The position numbers and the translations under genes were made by a program. The notes beneath the pieces are model-generated. The model saw only the letters and a list, made by a program, of their open reading frames with translations, was not told the DNA's origin and did no database searches. This document shows positions 1-12,914 of a stretch of DNA of 64,000 nucleotides, piece by piece. Each line of letters opens with the position of its first letter. The first letter of the stretch is position 1. Source of the DNA: Watersipora subatra (taxonomy: Eukaryota > Bryozoa > Gymnolaemata > Cheilostomatida > Watersiporidae); NCBI RefSeq assembly GCF_963576615.1, contig NC_088708.1:57213196-57277195 (forward strand), written 5' to 3'.

Positions 1-247
1 ATTAATTATAATTGATTAACAAGCTATGAAGGTATTAAACTAACATATGTAAATATTAATTATTAGAGATGATGTGGTTTGATACCTGCTCTGGGTGAAA
101 AACAAAAAAAAATTTTCATTTTATTGCCAATAATTTTATTTCAAACAGAAAAGAAACTGTCTCCAATGAATTATCCTCAAATTTGAAATATTTCTAAGAG
201 TATTTAGAGAATAACAATGACAGTTATTTTGACAAAAGAATTTAAAA

Positions 248-521
248 GAGTACAATGCTGATGAGTGTACGAATAAATCATACAGAGGACGGCTGGAGTA
301 CAATGCTGAGAAGTGTACGAATAAATCATACAGAGGACGGCTGGAGTACAATGCTGAGGAGTGTATGAATAAATCATACAGATGATGGCTGGAGTACAAT
401 GCTGATGAGTGTACGAATAAATCATACAGATGATGGCTGTAGTACAATGCTGTTGAGTGTACGAATAAATCATACAGATGATGGCTGGAGTACAATGCTG
501 ATGAATGTACGAATATATCAT
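248..521. repeat. 48-bp minisatellite (about 5.7 copies)
   Basis: A tandem array with a 48-bp unit beginning GAGTACAATGCTGATGAGTG, with few substitutions between copies. Because 48 is a multiple of three, two overlapping minus-strand frames stay open and give 16-residue protein repeats. I see no splice sites, start context or homology, so I treat these frames as a by-product of the array, not a gene. Confidence 0.85.
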
Positions 522-3211
522 GAGTAACCTGGAAGGGAAAAAAAGAAGGCCTCAACAGGTAACAACTAGTTATAAAAAAGAAGCAAATGGAAATTTGTAG
601 GACTTCATTAAACAGGAGATTTTCTCATATGATTGGCTGTCAAGTAAATGAGCATATTGATCGAGCTGATGACATCATCATGATGTTTATTTAATACAAA
701 CAACCGCTAAGAGTTTAGCTTACAATCTTCAGTTTGCTCTTATCAAAAAAGGTAAGAAAAGAAGTTAACTAAGGCTGAATGCTGAATCTTATCATTTTCT
801 GACTATTAGTAATCCTGAACATTCAATAAAAGTCCCGTCGGTAGAGACAATTGGTTACTTGGTACTCGGAATGTAAAATACATTCAAATAATTAGTGCAG
901 AAAATTGAAGAGTGGTATTTATTGCTACTATATTTTTATTCACTCATATTTTACTGTCTCTTTGTAATCTGTCTCATGAGAGTCAGTAAGCTTTTGCTGT
1001 AAGTCTATATGTTATCTAAAAGTATCTCTATAATGTCACTTACGATTTGCAGCCATTGTCTGTTATTGGGCCACCAACCTTGGAAGTCATAATTTTTTTC
1101 AAAATGGGTTCATGTAATTCAGAAACTAATTAGTCTGAACCATACATATATGCCTTGATGGAAGTTTCCACTTATTCAAGAGCAGACAAATCTATATGAC
1201 ATAAATTAACAATCCTCATAAGAGATCAGCGTGTAAAGACAACCGGAGAAGGAAAATTAATGGAGTTGTGCCCCCACCTCTAATGACCATAAAGTAAGAC
1301 TGGTTCCAATGTGAAAAGTTCAATATACCCATGTAACCATGTACAATAAAATTTTCCACTAACTGAACTAACCCTCCCTGTTTAAATATTACAATAGGTT
1401 TTTTAGTAAGCTTTTTAATAAACTTATTTTCCAATTTGACTGCACAGCACAAAAGTCTTTGGCAAATTGTTCATATTTGATACAAAAGCACCTGCTATGT
1501 TCCTTCTGCATGACAGCGGGCACCTGCCTTGAGCTTTCTGTATGACAGAGAGCACTTAACATGCCAACTGCAGACCATCACTGACAGTACAACGGTTGTA
1601 ACACTTCTTTTCAATGTTTTCTTTGATTGGAGATGTTGCTAATTTTACTTTGTTATCTATAGAGCTCAAAGGAAAGGAATTTGGTTTACTTTTGTCTCTC
1701 ATTGAGGCTCATCAAGTACAGAAATATGTGTGAAATATTAACAATTTACTGTATCATAAATACATCTTGCTCTAATATTCTTTTGCCGAGCTTTGAGTTC
1801 AGCTGCTGACTTGACAGCCTTTCATTGAGCATGGATAAAAGCGTAGTGAGGATCTTTAATGTTTCCCACTGAATAAGATGCAGATGTGCTTAATTTAGTG
1901 ACTGTCAGTTAAGTGACAAAGATAGCCGGTATCCTTAAAGAAATCTCATGCCTTTGTCTGACTGGCATGAGGGTATTTCACTTATTAAAGATCACAAGCT
2001 AAACCTCGGTCACCGGTAGTCAAAGTTCTTGTCTTGCCTGCGATTTACACACAAGAGTAATTACTCTACATTCACTAGTTACAGCTCTGTTTATAATTTA
2101 TAATCCTAGCTTATTATAAGGCGGTTATTAAGCATAAAGGGGCAAGTGCGCAGCGCCTCCGTAAAGTGCTCTATTTCTTTAGATTTTAGCTAAATAGGTA
2201 GAAGGCAGATTTACTTGTAAGTAATTAGATTAAATCAGAGTGTATACATGGCTCATGTCTTCCTTTTCAGCCATTCATAAAGCTGTCGGCGGCTTCTAGT
2301 GTAACGTTTCACCCATTTTTCCTGCCGGAACAGGACTGGCACGATATGATCGTAGGTGGTATTAAATTGAACAGCATTCATCATCATGTCAAGCCTGACT
2401 AATTCACAAAATTAAAGTTTTTAGTAAAAATACAACCACATGTCAATAAATGATAAAACGCAGAAATCTGAGTCAGCATTATTTAGCTGCAGGCAGCATA
2501 AGCAGCATAAGCAGTGGCTAATGCTTGTCTGTTTGATGTGTTGAATCATTTTATTACTATCATGTTAACAAATTCAATTATCTTGACATCAGACACGTTG
2601 CAGGAGCAGTTCAGTCTGCTTGTCGCTCAATTTGTTATGTTCTAGTCTGTCAGTGGATACATTAAATTAAGGACCAGGGAGTTTGAATTCAATGCTGCTT
2701 CGCCGGCAAACAAATGTGGAAGCATTGATCTAATCAAATTTATTATCAATCCTTTGAACATTGCTTTCTATAAAACTTTTAGAGCAGCTAGGTTACGATT
2801 TTAATTTGTAATTCATTAAATTCAATCAATCCTGGCGCTGAACGGTTTAGTATGAAAATTTGCATTAATCGCCGACTACCAAATTTATCTATAAATAATG
2901 GCAAAGAATTTTGGAAACTAGAATGAAGTTATTCTCAGCCAAGGTTGGCAACTAGTTAGTAAAGCAATCAATCCTTCATCAGAGGCCGTCAAGAATAGAT
3001 GTTGAATAGTAGATATGTGTCAGGAAACTATGTGACAGGATATTGATAATCCAATAGCTTACATAGCTGTGCAAGGTCCAGCAATTGTCTTTTTTTATTA
3101 GAAACACGACGCTCTCTAATGCTTATGAAAATTTACAAACAACTTCTAATGCAGTGATATCTTCTGTGGCTGTTGCCATGCTCATTCCTTGTTTGTGGCT
3201 TTTATTAAAAT

Positions 3212-3420
3212 ACTAGATGAATGCCCGGCGTTGCCCGAGTAATAAAAAAGTTTTTGCACTGAAATTTTATTTTTATTTAACATAATTATACAACATTTTC
3301 CATTCTAATTTTTAAACTTCACATCAAGAAAAAAGGGTTTTGTGTAGCTCATATAAATTAAGAGAAAAATTAAAACAACTGCAAAGGTGTTTAAATATGA
3401 AATAATTATCAAATAATGGC
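3212..3420 (+). repeat. Dispersed repeat family R, copy 1
   Basis: Begins with CTAGATGAATGCCCGGCG and continues into GTTGCCCGAGTAATAAAAAA. The stretch that follows, including TTTTGTGTAG and ATAAATTAAGAGAAAAA, matches the copy at about 37870-38242 in reverse orientation. Related copies sit near 21209, 48411 and 61428. This is a non-coding interspersed repeat; the superfamily is unassigned. Confidence 0.6.
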
Positions 3421-4014
3421 TAGATAGTCTGTTTTGCTACAATGATTACAATGAAAACTGGCTTGATACTGGTACAAATAATGTGAACCGCAAAAAAACA
3501 AGTAAAAATCACGAATATGTTGAAGTAATAATAACAATGAGTACATAGAAGTGTGTGTATAAAAAGGTTACTGCTGCAGCAGAAACTATACATTAAAACT
3601 TTGAATATGACAAGACTGATAACTCTCGATACTGGTACAAATGTAAAGTAGTAAAACGCATGAGGGTACTTTGTCTGACTCAATGAAGGGAGAATGTAGA
3701 GGCAATTCTTACTTGATATAACACAGCATAAAGCCGTTCACGTGAAAAGTTTTTAGCTTTTACACTGTTAGCGATTGCCCTGAAGAAGAACTGGAAATTA
3801 AAAGAGAGTAACATTTTAAATTGAAACGGTACATTTGAAAACTAAAAGTGAAAAAAATTAATAATGGATTTTGGAATAGCTCTTAAAAAATTTAGAAAAA
3901 AAACAAACGCAAAAAGTAATATTTAATTAATAAATAATAGACATTTAGCTTGTAACTTGTAATCGCAATAACGATAGATATGATAAATAGGAATGCTAAG
4001 AACAGCTTAGGGTA

Positions 4015-4090
4015 GGGGCTAGATGCGCTTGTATGTAAATTTGCGATTTAAAGTTGTGAGTTCTAATCTAGTGTGATGCAGATTTTTCGT
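4015..4090 (+). repeat. tRNA-derived SINE-like fragment
   Basis: Contains AAAGTTGTGAGTTCTAATCT, a degenerate Pol III B-box-like motif, matching the reverse-strand copy near 48110 (AAAGTTGTGAGTTCAAATCT). A tRNA-like origin is inferred from the B-box similarity only; no full cloverleaf is apparent. Confidence 0.4.
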
Positions 4091-7000
4091 TGCTAGATTT
4101 TAATTGATATAGCTAGACACAGACACGACACATGACACATAAACTTTGAGATATATATAATATATACCTTAAAAATAAATAAAACATAATGTTTGATATA
4201 TGCTTAGAATATAGTGTTTGATTTATTTCTTTATTTGGAAACCAAATGAGTTAAAAAGAAATTGCTTGAAAAAGCGAGTAGTCTCACACCTTTGTTACGA
4301 ATAATCATTGATTTTGATTGTATGAAATTACGCTAGCAAATAATGAGTTAAAATAATTAATATCATATTACATGTAATTTACATAAATTTTAATTGCTTA
4401 TCCTCTTTCCTAGGAACCAAGGTTTACTTACTATAATGAATGCCATCTTTGTTTATGACACAAATTAAGCATGAAAGTCACATGACAGCCCGTTTTCACT
4501 TTACTTGGTTAAGAAGCAAACAGGACCTTGTATCGGTGTAAATAGATCCAGCCTGTGCACATCCTACACGCTTTTATAATTTTCACTTTTGCTGCAAATC
4601 TTTTGTAGAGCCAGCGGAAGAATTGAGTCGCGCTTAAGGTATAGATGAATGACTTAACTCTTGCTGTCATTGATAAGCTTTTATGCGATGCAGATACCCC
4701 TTTAGAGTCTGCACCTAATTATCTCCGTGTATTCAACACTTTTCATTCAGCTTTTATTCTCCGATTCATTGCCAGTGCTTTGTTTGTGTTGCTTACTAAT
4801 TGATGACCGGTCTTTGTCCTTGTCCAAATTATGCAACCTTCAACTCAGCTAAACTATCTTCATATTCTGAGCCCAATGTTTTAAAGCATTTATTAATAAA
4901 AGGTTAAAATATAAACTTTATAGTACAATAAATAAAATGGATTTTATTAAAATGAATTTGAACTCGAATTTGTTTTTGCTTGTGCAATCGTCAGGCATCG
5001 GAAAGTGTGTTTTACCTATAATTGGTTCGATATATATAGTATATCAAGTGCTTTCTTTGGTTTCACTTGCAAAGGCGCATAAATTTAATGTTTAAATTGT
5101 AGGCTATAGATAGATGACTACACGCTTAAATTACTATGGCAGAGATGAACTGTGGGCGCACTTTTATGAAATCTTTTTTTCTCAACAGCAAATGTCTTTC
5201 AACAAGATTATTGTGTTGTAGACTATTTGCTTTTGTTTCTCAACCGGTGGTTTGGCAGCAAGGAGAAGGAAGCTTCCTAATTAGTCACAAGTCATCGAGT
5301 GCAGTTTGACTGAAGAGTTTTATGCTGATAAATGCAATTGCTGATATAAAGATACTTGTACCCGCCGTCCATCACAGCTCAAACCAATCGCTTTATCTCG
5401 CGTGCCTCTTCACCGTATATCGACACAATGATAGAATAAATAGCGAGTGTAGTTTAATACAATGTATAATATAAGATAATATTAATGTTTACTAAAACTC
5501 TAGACTGTTCGGCGTGCATACTTCCCACTTATTAGCCCAAAATCCAATAAGACGGGTTGAATATCTAGCGGCGTTATCTCGCAAAGAAAAGACATGCCTG
5601 ATATTGCGCTTTTTAGACTGAGTTCATCAGGTTGATAGAAGAGGCTGCCAAATAACAGGTGGAAGGTTGGCGCTCAGCCTCAAACGTACTCACACTGTTT
5701 ATGCAAGCTTTTGCAGTTATCTTTGTTTTAGTCTAGTGAAGTCCTGCTAAGCCTTTTTACAAGCTGTTAATGCATTTAGCGTGGCAGCACTAGTTTACAC
5801 ACTTAAAAAACAAAGTTTACAAGTTGTGAACTGACATGATGCCACCCAGCCGCAGACTGTCAGAGCACTTAGAGTAGCACGCTTATTGTTGACACGGTTG
5901 GCAGGTTCTTGCTGCCATCTGATTAGTGGAATATTCTAGCTGATACAGTCTCCATTTATTCAACAGCATAGATAAGAGAACTAGTGCATCTATACGGCTG
6001 AAAATCGATCTAAAAATTTTACATATTTTTTATTAAAATAAAATTTGAATGTCTGAAATATTACTTCGACAATTACTAATGATGCTATTTACACTTAACT
6101 TGAATAATATATCAAAGTCGCTATTGGCTTTTATAAGCAATAACTAAACTTTTAAAAAATATAATAAAATTAATTGCTATAGTAGTAGCAATTTTTTTTA
6201 TTAAATATTGTATTATTAATGGGCAATGACCAATGATTTCTCTATTGTTGTTAGATATAAATGCTGGAGAAACGAATATTTACTCCAATGCTTATTATGA
6301 CTCGCTCTAGAGAATAGCACCTCTAACCTGGTTCATCTAACAGTAATACTAGGAATAGCAAATAACATTATATTATTAGCAACAATACTAAGATTTTATC
6401 TCTGTTTTTAATACTTACTGTAGGTTATGATAGCCAGACAAGGAGTCGTAGTTAAATGGCTATTACATGAATAACCACATGCAATTTCATGATGTATTAT
6501 CTTCTCGAGAATAACATTTTTCCGCTTTGTTTACGAAAATAATTAATCAGTAACAGATTTTTGTTTAGTTAAAAAATTAATATTTTACATTCAACACCAT
6601 GGTTAATACAAAAGGGTAGGTATTTGGAAGTGGTTTAGAAGAACCTCTTGTCTCAAGTTAAGTTATACAGATTCCATCATCTCTAAAAGTAACTTTTATA
6701 AAGCCAAAATAGATAACTTGTTGTCCTACGAGCTGGGTGGGGTTTAAAATCTTTGCTTGCAGTTTAAAATTCTATTTACATAACATTCCTTGATGTTCAG
6801 TTTAAATCAGCAAGCATTAGCAATTCCATTACGAGCTTTAAAAAGTTACTGTGGAGTTATGGAGATGCTACCCGTAGTTCTGCACTTTCAACCTTCCTGT
6901 CATCCCGTGCTTAACAAAGGAGATAATAGAACTGCAGAAGGGCTGTAAGGATGTACAGGAGACTGTAGTTGAACACTTGACACGCGATTCTGAGACAGAA

Positions 7001-8424
7001 TTGGTCACTTCAATTACAAGGAAACCTCCGGTAGTAAAAAACTGCAGATATCTTGTAGCAATTTATTTATGACTGGAAAATGGCTGACTTCAGCGATCCG
7101 GCAGACAACAGGAGGCAGGGCTTAGTTCTAATCAGGCAGTATTTGCCATTCCGTCTCGCCTCTCGAATCCGGCTCCATCTTGCGAGCTGCTCAAAATAAT
7201 CGCAGTGAAAGGTGACTGCGCCAATCGTTAGAGGTGAGCGCAGGAGTCGGAAGAAACCCTTTAGTTATGATGTAACCACGATAAGAATATAACTAAAACT
7301 TGTGAGACCATAAAAACTTAAGGCCAGTTTGTTGAAGGTTAATGAAACAATAAAATGCGACCCGGTAATCGGTTTTTGTGAGTCCAAAAGGTAATCAAGG
7401 TTTTACTAGAGTAACATGGAGATTTAAATGTTAGGCGGCGATTTTGAAGGTTTAAAAAGGTTTAAAGAGATATCACTAATCGTATAAACAATATATTCAT
7501 GTAATGACGATTTATCTCACACCTGACGATTTTCAGAGTGAGTGATACTGGATCTAAAACACACAGGCCTTCTAGTCTTATAATACGATCCTTTCATGGC
7601 CCTCCACACACACAGGCATTCATGAAGTAAATTTTTCCAATTATTACTAACACAAAACAGTTTCTTTTTAAGTTAAAGTATATCAATAAATATTTACAAA
7701 AGTTTGAAAGTTTTTTAAAATAATAATAATAATAGTGCGATATACATGTATCATGATTTGATTCAATATTGCAAAATTGTAATATTGAATCGAATGTCTG
7801 TTGATTTATGGACATCATGAAGTTCTAGCAAGTATTGTACTTGCTAAAGATTAAACAAAGTTATGCACAGCAACGACAGCCATACAATGACAGCCTTGTG
7901 ATTGATTTGACAAACACCAGGCCATAATAGTGAGTCTATCTTTATACCTAAAACAGTAATTTATAATTATTTAAAAGCCATCAAAGTTTTCATTGTGCTT
8001 CAAGTCAGAGTATGGCTCACGTATCTGATAAGTGATAAGTGTATCCATTCCATGCTTTAGGAAAAACAAAATTTTTCCAAAAGACTGATGTAGCTGCGTG
8101 TGAGGCTAAAAAAATTTTCACTAAAGACTTTTCCAAATTAAATTTGTATAGTTTTCACTTATAAAATTTTTTAATGCTGTAATGTATTGTGCAGATCAAA
8201 CATTTAATCAATAGAAAGATAACTTATGTTTTATGTATAGTTCAATAGCACACTTGTACTGATAACAGAGACAACTACAGGAATAATCAATAAGCAATTT
8301 GTTCAAATTTCTGAAGTAGTTAAAATGAGTCAAGCCATTTTATCTGATCGTTAATTTTCACAAGGAAAAATAAGTTTGCTTTAAATATCTTTAATGGAAC
8401 GTGTTTGCACTTTTATCTAATGAG

Positions 8425-8476
8425 TCTATGAAAAAACTTTTATCTATGAAAAACTTTTATCTATGAAAAACTTTTC
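8425..8476. repeat. Short tandem repeat, 3 copies of about 18 bp
   Basis: Three head-to-tail copies of a CTATGAAAAACTTTTAT-like unit about 250 bp upstream of the Dmrt TATA box. No function can be read from it. Confidence 0.7.
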
Positions 8477-8600
8477 TACAATTCCCATGATGGCAGTTTT
8501 ATAAATCATACATGTATTCAGTAACATAAAATGTATATTTATAGAATGACAAGACCTCGAAACAAGCAGGTGGCTCCAGTTAAAAGTGAAATAGAATTGG

Positions 8601-8720
8601 CCAATGATAGCTCACTATAGACACACTCCACCAATGTGATGAGATGATGCTACTATCATTTGTAGAAACAGTGTATGCATATAAAAGGATGATGCGGCCT
8701 GTACGCTGTCCTCATTATCC
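8601..8720 (+). promoter_or_regulatory. Core promoter of the Dmrt gene
   Basis: A clear TATA box, TATAAAAG, lies at 8680-8687. Two CCAAT boxes lie upstream at 8601-8605 and 8631-8635. An initiator-like CTCATTATCC at 8711-8720 is about 30 bp downstream of the TATA box, giving a 5' UTR of only about 30 nt before the ATG at 8744. The arrangement is a textbook focused promoter; the exact start site is inferred. Confidence 0.7.
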
Positions 8721-8743
8721 TATAGAATCATAGCTGAACCAAC

Positions 8744-9125
8744 ATGACAGCGCATGTACAACAATCATTCTACCCCCTCACTGAGAAAGGTGCGAGGAAG
8801 CCGAAATGCGCTCGCTGCAGAAACCATGGAATGGTTTCTTGGTTGAAAGGACACAAGAGACATTGTACGTACAAAGACTGCACTTGTGCGAAGTGTAACC
8901 TTATTGCTGAGCGGCAGCGAGTCATGGCCGCCCAAGTAGCTTTAAAAAGACAGCAAGCCGCAGAAGACGCTATAGTACTCGGGCTACGAGCGTGTACACA
9001 GTCTAGAGAGAACAGTTCGACAGAGTCAAGTGATATACCGATGATGACTCCCGGTCCACTCTGGGGACCAGGAACCGTGTCCAAGCCAGAAGAGAGCAGC
9101 AATGTGACATCAAACTCTGAGCAAG
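8744..9125 (+). CDS. Dmrt exon 1 (DM domain)
   Basis: Encodes residues 1-127 plus one base of codon 128, and includes the whole DM domain. The ATG follows CCAAC, a purine at -3, and is the first ATG after the predicted start site. The donor is AAG|GTAAAT at 9126. An antisense open frame over this exon is only a shadow. Confidence 0.92.
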
Positions 9126-10750
9126 GTAAATACTTTTTTTCTGTCTTAAAGTATTTAATTAAATCAAAATCATTGCTTGTGTTATAATGCACCTATTCAT
9201 ACAGTTGAATAGAAATGAGTCATTCTATTAAGAAGAAAGTTGAGAGAATTTTCATTCAACTAGATGAATAAGAGTTGGGATGTGTATATGTATTAACATT
9301 TGTCATGTAACACTGATAACATACGTATCATGAACTTGTGCAGATTCAGATGAAGCAGAGGTAGATATAAGTGAGCCATCAAGTCCGGAACCAGAAGTCA
9401 AAACCTCCCAACTATCAGCCATTAGTAGTCATCTAGTTTCAGGCGGGTTCAGGCCAGGTCGTTTCACTGGAATCGAAATGATGGAAAGAATATTTCCATT
9501 TCAAAAGAGGTAAATAGTTTTCACAATTGATATGTTTTTATTAAGGTCAGCTAAGTAATAATTAATATGATTTTATGTATTACATGTTAGACTGTGAATG
9601 TAAATTTAGACAGCAAGTGGAACAAAATTGTAGAATTTCGTAAAAAATGCATATCTTTGTGTAACTGCTTGGAGTAAATTCTAGTATTTTCTACTAAGCT
9701 TAACAAATGTAAATCTTCAGGAAAATAATAAGAAGTCTTTTAAATACAGTACTATATTCATTTTTTTAAATTTATTTATAATTTATGTATCCATTATCAA
9801 TCATCGACTTATTTGTTTTGTGGCCGTCAGAAAAATAAATATAAGCGTTTTAATAATTTTGTAATATGGTGAAGCTCTTGGCAGCATCTCTTGGCAGCAT
9901 TTCCATGTTAATATATTATAAATATTTTGTCAGGAATGTACTAGAGCTGGTACTACATGGATGCAAAGGAGACGTTGTCAAGGCCATTGAACATTTCCTT
10001 TCGGCTCAAGACTCACCAAACTTCCCAACAAAACCTCCTTCGGAAATGAAGTCTTCTTTCAATACACAACGTTTAGGTGAGTTTATAACAAGGTCTTTAG
10101 TTTAAACACAATATTTTTCCTAAAAAAGTTTAATATAATTTATTGTTTCAGTGATCTTAAATAAAGTATTATATCATAAAACAGACTAAAAAAGTCGGTT
10201 ATATAAAAACTATATAAAAATTATAAAAAACTTTATATATTAATTATCTAGAGTCTCTCAGATAGAGGCTGCAAGTTATAAGGTAAAAAATCTTGAGTTA
10301 TTTTTAATATCTATGGCTATCAATCTATTGTATACTTACTATTTTCTTCCGATTATTTTTGCAGGTGGAAACAATTCTGCATTTTCGTCACCAACATCAG
10401 AGCCTTCTAGCACAGTTCACGCAGCATTTTTACCGCAACACTCCTTTTCCATGGAAGCTCTCCTCAACCGCCCACAACTTACCACCGGTGTTCTTCCTCA
10501 CATGGGCTCACTTCCTTCCAAACCTCATAGACAATTCAGTTTTCCACCAGCTGTCTCCCAGGCATCTTTACATCCATATCTCAACTATCAGCTGCCATCG
10601 GCATTCTCATCCGGAGCGGCAGCGATGACGCCATTTTTTATGAGTCAAATCGCAGCGGGAATGTCAGCATTTTCTGGACAGTTACAACAGCGGCAGCATG
10701 AAAGTAGGTTTAGTGATTTAGAAAGTGATGACGAGACACATAGAAACTGA
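8744..10750 (+). CDS. DM-domain transcription factor with DMA domain, Dmrt93B/DMRT3-like (complete, 4 exons)
   Basis: Exons 8744-9125, 9344-9509, 9934-10076 and 10365-10750 join in phase to give 358 aa. The DM zinc-binding domain spans residues 21-70, with both interlocked sites: C22, C25, H37, C41 and H28, C46, C48, C51. A DMA (CUE-like) domain follows at about residues 167-210 ([15 protein letters not shown], then a helix with [19 protein letters not shown]). The Ser/Pro-rich C-terminus is low complexity. DM proteins bind AT-rich DNA as dimers and act in sex determination and neuronal patterning. The residues after the DM domain ([15 protein letters not shown]) resemble Dmrt93B more than DMRTA1/2 (dmrt4/5), which is why I prefer that subclass; this is memory-based and needs a tree. 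All donors and acceptors are canonical. Confidence 0.92.
9344..9509 (+). CDS. Dmrt exon 2 (linker and start of DMA domain)
   Basis: The acceptor TTGTGCAG precedes 9344 and the donor GAG|GTAAAT follows 9509. It encodes an acidic, Ser/Pro-rich linker and the first helix of the DMA domain ([11 protein letters not shown]). It is too short and frame-interrupted to be seen as a simple long ORF; phase continuity with exons 1 and 3 supports it. Confidence 0.9.
9934..10076 (+). CDS. Dmrt exon 3 (rest of DMA domain)
   Basis: The acceptor TTTTGTCAG precedes 9934 and the donor TTTAG|GTGAG follows 10076. It encodes the conserved core [20 protein letters not shown] of the DMA domain. The exon 2/3 junction splits the Arg codon inside the domain, a position consistent with a single folded unit. 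Confidence 0.9.
10365..10750 (+). CDS. Dmrt exon 4 (C-terminal region)
   Basis: The acceptor TTTTTGCAG precedes 10365 and the stop TGA ends at 10750. It encodes about 128 residues rich in Ser, Pro, Gln and Phe, with a short acidic end ([12 protein letters not shown]). No further known domain is visible. Confidence 0.88.
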
Positions 10751-10888
10751 AGAGAAAGTATATATTTCTATATATAGCAGTAAAAAGTACAGCTACTCAC
10801 TAGTTGGGTCTGTATATTCATGATTCTGTATCGCTCACTGAGCAATGTAATATATTTCAATCGGGTATGAGTGGCAATATTATTTTCC

Positions 10889-10923
10889 AATAAAGAGTTA
10901 TTTTTGTATACAAGTCTAATAAA
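10889..10923 (+). terminator. Poly(A) signals of the Dmrt gene
   Basis: Two AATAAA hexamers at 10889-10894 and 10918-10923, followed by GT-rich sequence (GTGTGTT, then TTGTTTATTGTTTTT). They give a 3' UTR of about 150-200 nt. Confidence 0.75.
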
Positions 10924-12703
10924 GTGTGTTAAACATCTTTCTTGTTTATTGTTTTTAGAACATCATTGAAATGAAAAGGTTTTTTCCATTATTTTCCCTA
11001 TAGTATGAGTTCTTTTGTGTCACCTTTAGTTCATAAAGCACCCCATGGCACTGTCTTTTATCAGCTGCCAACTATAGCAGGGGTTATCTCGGAGCCAGCT
11101 AACTTGGGTATAATAAGTGACACGATTACAGATTGCCTGGAGTAGTCTTTCGATACATTTCTTATCAAGATATTGTCTACATTTTTCATCTATCAGGCGT
11201 TCAGCCCTCAGCTAATACGGCCATGTAAACAGATAACAAATCGTTAGATATTTTGAGTATTTATTTGTACGACATATTGGGGGTGATTGCGAACTTTTCA
11301 ATCTCTATTCTAAAAAAGTTGTCACATCATAACCAGCTCTTATAGTAAAGCGTTTCATCAGAAGACAGAAGAACATGTACATAAATGGAGTGAGACGATT
11401 CATAGATGCAAATCTTATTCATTTTAAGGTGGCTCAAACTTTTGAAGAAATATTTCTATTAAAATTATAGAAAAATACAAATTTTTCTAAATAGCTAAAG
11501 CTACAGAAAATAAGTTGCTGTGGGAGAGAAAGCATTTCTTCACTTGATTCTCTAGACAAACAAAGAGAGCATCTTTAGACATGGCTTGTAGCCCAAATGC
11601 TAATCATTCCCTGACCGGCACGGACACCCTTAAGAGTCTGAGCATGGTTAGAGGTTAGTATTTATCTAGGAGCAGCGGTGTTGGGGGTGACTAGCGTTCT
11701 GCTTTCCATAACCAAACCTATAATAACATGTAATAAGACTGAGTATGTTAAAGCTGTCATTTTCTATAACTTCCTTCAATTTTACAGTTTATATTTTAGT
11801 AGCTATCTTTAATCATACGATTAAAACATAATTTATAGTGTAGTATTATTTCAGAGTTTTTTGTTGCTAGGAAAATTCGACTATCGTGAGATAAAATAGT
11901 TAAAAGGCAAGTGAAAAGTTTCAACCGATTATAACGCATCTAATCTGAAAGATCTCGATGCTGCGCAAGCTTCTGGTTATTTTGGTATTTTTTCTGTTGC
12001 AACTATGATAGCTGTCCAAATTTACAAATATATAAATTTTTAATGTAAAGCTTACAGCAGTTAGTGGTGCAGGCAACTCATACAAGGGCCATTTAGTCAT
12101 GAAGGGTTTACAACAAAACACTTTTGCATCATAATTGTACTCACCAGGACTTTGCATGACCAAATATGGTCGAAAAATTGAAATAGTAATAAGCTACATA
12201 GCGATATCAATATTATTTTAGCTGTAATCCCTTAATCCGCCGTCCTCCACTCCATTCTCACTCCATTAATCACATTTGAAGCTACCAAGCTAACAAAATT
12301 CATATCCATTTAAAATGTTAAAACCCATACAAAATGTAGCTCTAAAAAGCATTAATTTCTACCTGTGCACTGGTGTCACATTTGTTCTCTACTTGCCTCT
12401 TAGTGTCAAAAGCAAACAGAGTTAGAGGTGTTGATACAGTAAAGCTAGATTAGCTTATGATGGAACACTCTGTGGCCGTCAGTGCTGACACTCGAATCTA
12501 GCTCATCCCAAAGCAAACTAATTGGAATGTTTAGTTTAAAATGGCTTCTGAAATCAAAAACAAATTGACACATTTTCAGCAGACCACACAAGCAGACCAA
12601 GCGATGCAAAAAGTGACAAACATGTTGGCTATACACTTGTTCATGTACTCATGCTAACATAGACAGAATCTTCTCAAGAGATTGTAAAACTGAGTTTTTA
12701 GTG
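10924..12703. other. Intergenic region, nothing recognised
   Basis: No exon, RNA gene or repeat family that I can support. Short open frames here lack splice sites and similarity. Confidence 0.5.
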
Positions 12704-12914
12704 TCAACTAAAGGCAGATAAAATAATTCAACTAAAGGCAGATAAAATGATTTAACTAATGGCAGATAAAATAATTCAACTAAAGGCAGATAAAATAATT
12801 CAACTAAAGGCAGATAAAATAATTCAACTAAAGGCAGATAAAATAGTTCAACTAAAGGCAGATAAAATAATTCAACTAAAGGCAGATAAAATAATTCAAC
12901 TAAAGGCAGATAAA
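12704..12914. repeat. 24-bp minisatellite (about 8.8 copies)
   Basis: Nearly perfect tandem copies of a 24-bp unit that can be written AACTAAAGGCAGATAAAATA plus ATTC. One copy carries TAATGG instead of TAAAGG. Confidence 0.9.

Larger units (their letters stand above)
556..8570. other. Gene-free 5' flank of the Dmrt gene
   Basis: Eight kilobases without a convincing coding exon on either strand. It holds a copy of the dispersed GGCGTTGCCCG repeat family (about 3212-3420), a SINE-like fragment (about 4015-4090), short (ATT)n runs near 7720 and a threefold short repeat at 8425-8476. It may contain distal enhancers of the downstream developmental gene, but nothing in the sequence alone identifies them. 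Confidence 0.6.

Noticed and set aside
136-555. 139-codon minus-strand frame with 16-residue repeats
   Set aside because: It is translation of a 48-bp minisatellite; a second frame is equally open, and no gene structure is present.
8770-9192. 140-codon minus-strand frame
   Set aside because: Antisense shadow of Dmrt exon 1.
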